DNA of 64,000 nt from Gleimia hominis (GTDB lineage: Bacteria > Actinomycetota > Actinomycetes > Actinomycetales > Actinomycetaceae). Positions 60,887 through 64,000 of the stretch are shown piece after piece (position 1 is the first letter of the stretch; every line of letters starts with the position of its first letter). The notes under the pieces are model-generated. The model ran no database searches, was not told the DNA's origin, and saw nothing but the letters and a program-made list of their open reading frames with translations. Made by a program: the position numbers and the translations under genes. The stretch lies in NCBI RefSeq assembly GCF_032085515.1, contig NZ_JASXSX010000001.1, positions 62,001 to 126,000 of the forward strand. The letters are read 5' to 3'.

Positions 60887-63562
60887 ATGGCTGACTCCAG
60901 TTTTGGTTTGAAGATTGGGCTTGAGGGCGAGCGCGAGTTCAAGCGCGCGATCACGGATATTAACCGTGAGATGCGGGTGCTCGGCAGTGAGATGAAGCTT
61001 GTTGCATCCTCGTTTGATAAGAACGACAAGTCCGCCGAAGCCCTCACCGCCCGTAACCAAGTGCTCGGTAAAGAGATCGAGGCGCAGAAAGCCAAGATCG
61101 AGACCCTGCGCGCCGCACTCGAAAACTCCGCCACGAGCTTTGGTGAGAATGATTCGCGGACGAAGAATTGGCAGATCCAGCTCAACAACGCAGGCGCTGA
61201 GCTCAACCGTCTCGAGAGCGAACTCAAATCGAATAACGACGCCCTGTCCGATTTCGGGAACGAGGCAGACGGCGCGGGAGATGATGCGAAGGGCGCTGCC
61301 AAAGATGCGGGCAAACTCGAGGGTGCGGTGGATGACCTCGGCGACGAGATGGACACCACCAGCTCCAAGACCCGCATTTTCGGCGACGTGCTCAAAGCCA
61401 ATCTCGCCTCCGAAGCCATCATCGCAGGAGTCAAAGGAATCGGGCATGCGATCGCCTCGATTGGTCGCGGCATGGCCGGAGCCCTCAAAGAAGGCGTGGA
61501 ATACAACGCGCGTATGGAGCAATACTCCACGTCGTTTACGACGATGCTGGGTGACCAAGCCAAAGCTCAGAAGCTTGTGAATGATTTGAAGGTTGAGGCG
61601 GCGAAGACTCCGTTTGGTATGGAGGACCTCGCGGGCAACATGCAAACCCTCCTGAGCTTCGGAATGAGCCTTGAGGATGCGAAAAAGCACCTGAACGAAA
61701 TCGGCGACATCTCCCAAGGTGATGCGGTGAAGATGGAGTCCTTGACACTTGCGTTCGCGCAGATGTCCTCGACCGGCAAGCTCACGGGTCAGGACTTGCT
61801 GCAGATGATCAACGCCGGATTCAACCCCCTGGAGGAAATATCCCGCAAGACCGGCAAAAGCATTGGTGAGCTCAAGGAGGATATGGCCAAGGGCGCAATC
61901 AGCGCTGACATGGTAGCTGACGCCTTCGCCAGTGCTACTGCTGAAGGCGGGCGTTTCTACGGGGCCATGGACGCCCAATCACAGACCTTTAGCGGCCAGT
62001 TGGCGACGATGCAGGATGGGGTTGAAAATCTCAAGGGGTTGTTGGCTGGTGGTCTGTCGGAGGCGTTGGCTGGGTCGGTGTTGCCGATGGTCAACGGGTG
62101 GATCGATGAGCTCACGGCAGCGTTTGAAGAAGGCGGCGCACCCGCCTTGATCGACACCCTCGGCACCGTCTTACAGGAAGCTCTCGGGTTTATTGCTGAG
62201 CAGTTGCCGATGGTCGTTGAAACCGGCATGTCCATTCTCACCGCATTGTTAGAGGGCATCATCGAGGTGCTCCCGCAGGTCGCGGAAACAGCGGTGACGC
62301 TGATTATCACGCTGGTGGAAGCGATCATCGAAGCGTTGCCGTCGCTGTTGGAGGCTGCGATTCAGATCATCGCCACCCTAGTTTCTGGTATCGGTGAAGC
62401 CTTGCCAGAACTGGTTCCGGCTGCGGTGGAGATGCTCATGGCTTTGGTGCAGGGCCTGGTCGATAACCTGCCATTGCTTCTTGATGCGGCGTTGCAGCTC
62501 ATCACCGGACTTACCGAAGGCCTCATCGCAGCGATCCCTGTCGTCATCGAAGCCCTCCCACAAATCATCACCGGCATCGTCACGTTCCTTGTGGGTGCGA
62601 TCCCGCAAATCATCGAAGCAGGAATCCAACTCTTAACGGCTCTGATCGGTGCGTTGCCGCAGATCATCACAGCGATTGTGGCGGCTTTGCCGCAGATTAT
62701 TACCGCGATCGTGGGCGGCGTGGTCGGCGCAATCCCGCAACTCATCCAAGCAGGGATCCAGCTACTGACGGCGTTGATTGGTGACCTGCCGCAAATCATT
62801 ACAACGATCGTGGCAGCACTGCCGCAGATTATCGCCAGTATTGTGTCGGCGATTGGTGGGGCTATCCCGCAACTCATCCAAGCAGGCATCCAACTCCTCA
62901 CGGCACTCGTGCGGGCGTTGCCCCAGATCATCACGACGATCGTCGCAGCAATCCCACAGATCATTACCGGCATCGTCTCTGCCGTTGGCCAGGGTGTTTC
63001 AGCGATGGCTGAAGCGGGTAAGAACCTCGTCTATGGCCTGTGGAATGGCATCCAAGGCTTGGCGGGCTGGTTGTGGAATCGGGTCTCGAATTGGGCGAGC
63101 GGGATTTGGGATTCGATCACCGGCTTCTTCGGCATCCACTCACCGTCACGCAAGATGGCGTGGGCAGGACGGATGCTCGTCGAAGGCCTCGCAGGATCCA
63201 TCCGCACCGACGGCAACAAGGCCGTCACCGCCGCTTCTGGGCTCGCGCGTGACACGATGGACGCCTTCAGCGACCTTGAAGACGGGCTTCATGTACCGAT
63301 CGAGACGATGGCAGACCTGCAGGTACCTGCCGTTGATCTCACCCCGCAACCCGTGACTGTATCTCAGCGAAGCACCGATGAAGTAGCGGAGCGTGTGGAT
63401 GTGGCAAGCATTGTTGATGCGACGGCGAAGCGAATCCTGTCCTCGCTGGACATTAGCGTGACGCTCTCGGATGGGACGCTGGTGGGCAAACTCGCACCCG
63501 CCCTCGATAAACAACTCGCGCGCCTGGACCGCAGGCAGACCGTGATGGCAGGAGGCTACTGA
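60887..63562 (+). CDS. Tail tape measure protein
   Basis: The 891-residue protein sets tail length. It has an N-terminal coiled coil (about 15-130), the tape-measure domain with YNARMEQYSTSFTTMLGD and a long hydrophobic helical stretch of about 430-705. Residues 570-701 are three 44-residue repeats (start GAIPQLIQAGIQLLTAL). The end contains GFFGIHSPSRKMAWAGRMLV, a common tape-measure motif. AGGAGG precedes the ATG. Confidence 0.94.
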   Translation: MADSSFGLKIGLEGEREFKRAITDINREMRVLGSEMKLVASSFDKNDKSAEALTARNQVLGKEIEAQKAKIETLRAALENSATSFGENDSRTKNWQIQLNNAGAELNRLESELKSNNDALSDFGNEADGAGDDAKGAAKDAGKLEGAVDDLGDEMDTTSSKTRIFGDVLKANLASEAIIAGVKGIGHAIASIGRGMAGALKEGVEYNARMEQYSTSFTTMLGDQAKAQKLVNDLKVEAAKTPFGMEDLAGNMQTLLSFGMSLEDAKKHLNEIGDISQGDAVKMESLTLAFAQMSSTGKLTGQDLLQMINAGFNPLEEISRKTGKSIGELKEDMAKGAISADMVADAFASATAEGGRFYGAMDAQSQTFSGQLATMQDGVENLKGLLAGGLSEALAGSVLPMVNGWIDELTAAFEEGGAPALIDTLGTVLQEALGFIAEQLPMVVETGMSILTALLEGIIEVLPQVAETAVTLIITLVEAIIEALPSLLEAAIQIIATLVSGIGEALPELVPAAVEMLMALVQGLVDNLPLLLDAALQLITGLTEGLIAAIPVVIEALPQIITGIVTFLVGAIPQIIEAGIQLLTALIGALPQIITAIVAALPQIITAIVGGVVGAIPQLIQAGIQLLTALIGDLPQIITTIVAALPQIIASIVSAIGGAIPQLIQAGIQLLTALVRALPQIITTIVAAIPQIITGIVSAVGQGVSAMAEAGKNLVYGLWNGIQGLAGWLWNRVSNWASGIWDSITGFFGIHSPSRKMAWAGRMLVEGLAGSIRTDGNKAVTAASGLARDTMDAFSDLEDGLHVPIETMADLQVPAVDLTPQPVTVSQRSTDEVAERVDVASIVDATAKRILSSLDISVTLSDGTLVGKLAPALDKQLARLDRRQTVMAGGY
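62594..62989 (+). repeat. Three 132-bp repeats in the tape measure gene
   Basis: Units 62594-62725, 62726-62857 and 62858-62989 each encode 44 residues built on IPQLIQAGIQLLTAL, LPQIIT and IVAALPQII. Copy-number change here would alter tail length in steps while keeping frame. Confidence 0.9.
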
Positions 63563-63564
63563 TC

Positions 63565-64000
63565 ATGTTTGGCTTCACCCTCAACAGCGCGGTGACCTCT
63601 ACGTCGCTTGGGCTGCGACTCACGGCACCGGTTGCGATTCCAGCAGCTGTCCGTGCGGTGGATGATATTGAGGTCGAGGGCAGAGCAGGCACCCTGACCC
63701 GGTACACGGGCTGGGAGGATGCCGAGATTGAGCTTGACCTCGCCGTTCCTATCCGTGGCGGTCTCGACCAGTATCGAAGAGCCGCCCACCACCTCACGGA
63801 CGCGTCCACGATCGCGTTCACTGGTGAGTCGGGTGTGTATCGGAAGGTTAAGCACTGCGAAGTCTCGGAATTGCGTCGGGAGCTGTCGGGGTGGGGGCTG
63901 TTCACCGCGCGGCTCACCTGCCAACCCTTCGCTTACCTTACGAGTGGGCTCGCACCGGTGACGATGTTGGAGTCGGGGACGATCACTAACCCAGGACTTC
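63565..64000 (+). CDS. Distal tail protein, start (cut by window edge)
   Basis: The first 145 residues of a phage tail protein that follows the tape measure (Dit-like; MFGFTLNSAVTSTSLGLRLT, then DDIEVEGRAGTLTRYTGWED). It would form the hub at the tail tip. GGAGG lies nine bases before the ATG, and the start overlaps nothing. The rest, with tail tip, lysis and probably integrase genes, is beyond the window. Confidence 0.8.
   Translation, partial: MFGFTLNSAVTSTSLGLRLTAPVAIPAAVRAVDDIEVEGRAGTLTRYTGWEDAEIELDLAVPIRGGLDQYRRAAHHLTDASTIAFTGESGVYRKVKHCEVSELRRELSGWGLFTARLTCQPFAYLTSGLAPVTMLESGTITNPGL

Noticed and set aside
60860..61978. A 372-codon minus-strand open frame opposite the tape measure gene
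   Set aside because: It is antisense to a certain phage gene, has no ribosome binding site and its translation shows no domain; long antisense frames are common in GC-rich genes.

Overview
The window looks like chromosome of a mid-to-high-GC actinobacterium. My best guess is a relative of the Actinomycetaceae, from gene style rather than any search: several genes start without a Shine-Dalgarno just behind a -10 hexamer, there is a siderophore-interacting protein behind a DtxR/IdeR-like box, and a large HK97-type siphophage prophage is present. I see no tRNA, rRNA, CRISPR array or integrase.

Bases 1-12,650 are sugar metabolism, mostly on the minus strand. A galactoside cluster holds galK (cut by the left edge), an alpha-galactosidase and a three-gene ABC importer, diverging from a ROK regulator. 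After an amidohydrolase and two blocks of short tandem repeats comes a second operon (SorC-type regulator, deoC, FHS-type permease, mutarotase-like protein, PfkB kinase). It matches the parts list of deoxyribose catabolism: import, anomer conversion, 5-phosphorylation, aldol cleavage. Bases 13,700-18,860 hold a small basic protein, membrane proteins, a PTS IIC-like protein, a siderophore-interacting protein and a secreted protein.

Bases 18,964-24,531 are a decayed prophage related to the intact one further right. Its order (terminase end, cargo pair, portal fused to DNA polymerase, Abi gene, lysin-like relic, HNH, cos-like block, small terminase) cannot come from a single linear copy by simple deletion. 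Bases 24,532-26,460 are gene debris: an ABC ATPase relic, a possible transposase relic and a 51-residue membrane protein.

Bases 26,569-32,584 carry a type I restriction-modification operon led by a Phd-like antitoxin gene; hsdM and hsdR are intact but hsdS is broken. An XRE repressor and ImmA-type protease follow, flanked by two near-identical 18-bp operators that tie them to the phage early operon.

From 33,776 to the right edge runs the prophage: early and replication genes (sigma-like factor, Cas4-like nuclease, ssDNA-binding protein, DNA polymerase, antirepressor, primase-helicase, VRR-NUC, SNF2 helicase), a late switch, HNH/cos/small terminase, a SAM synthetase with two DNA methyltransferases, large terminase, portal, protease, capsid, connectors, tail tube, a tail chaperone with a clear -1 frameshift site, tape measure and the start of the distal tail protein. 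Several small minus-strand genes, mostly membrane proteins, interrupt the late genes. The two prophages carry different cargo at the same positions, which is the most interesting pattern here.
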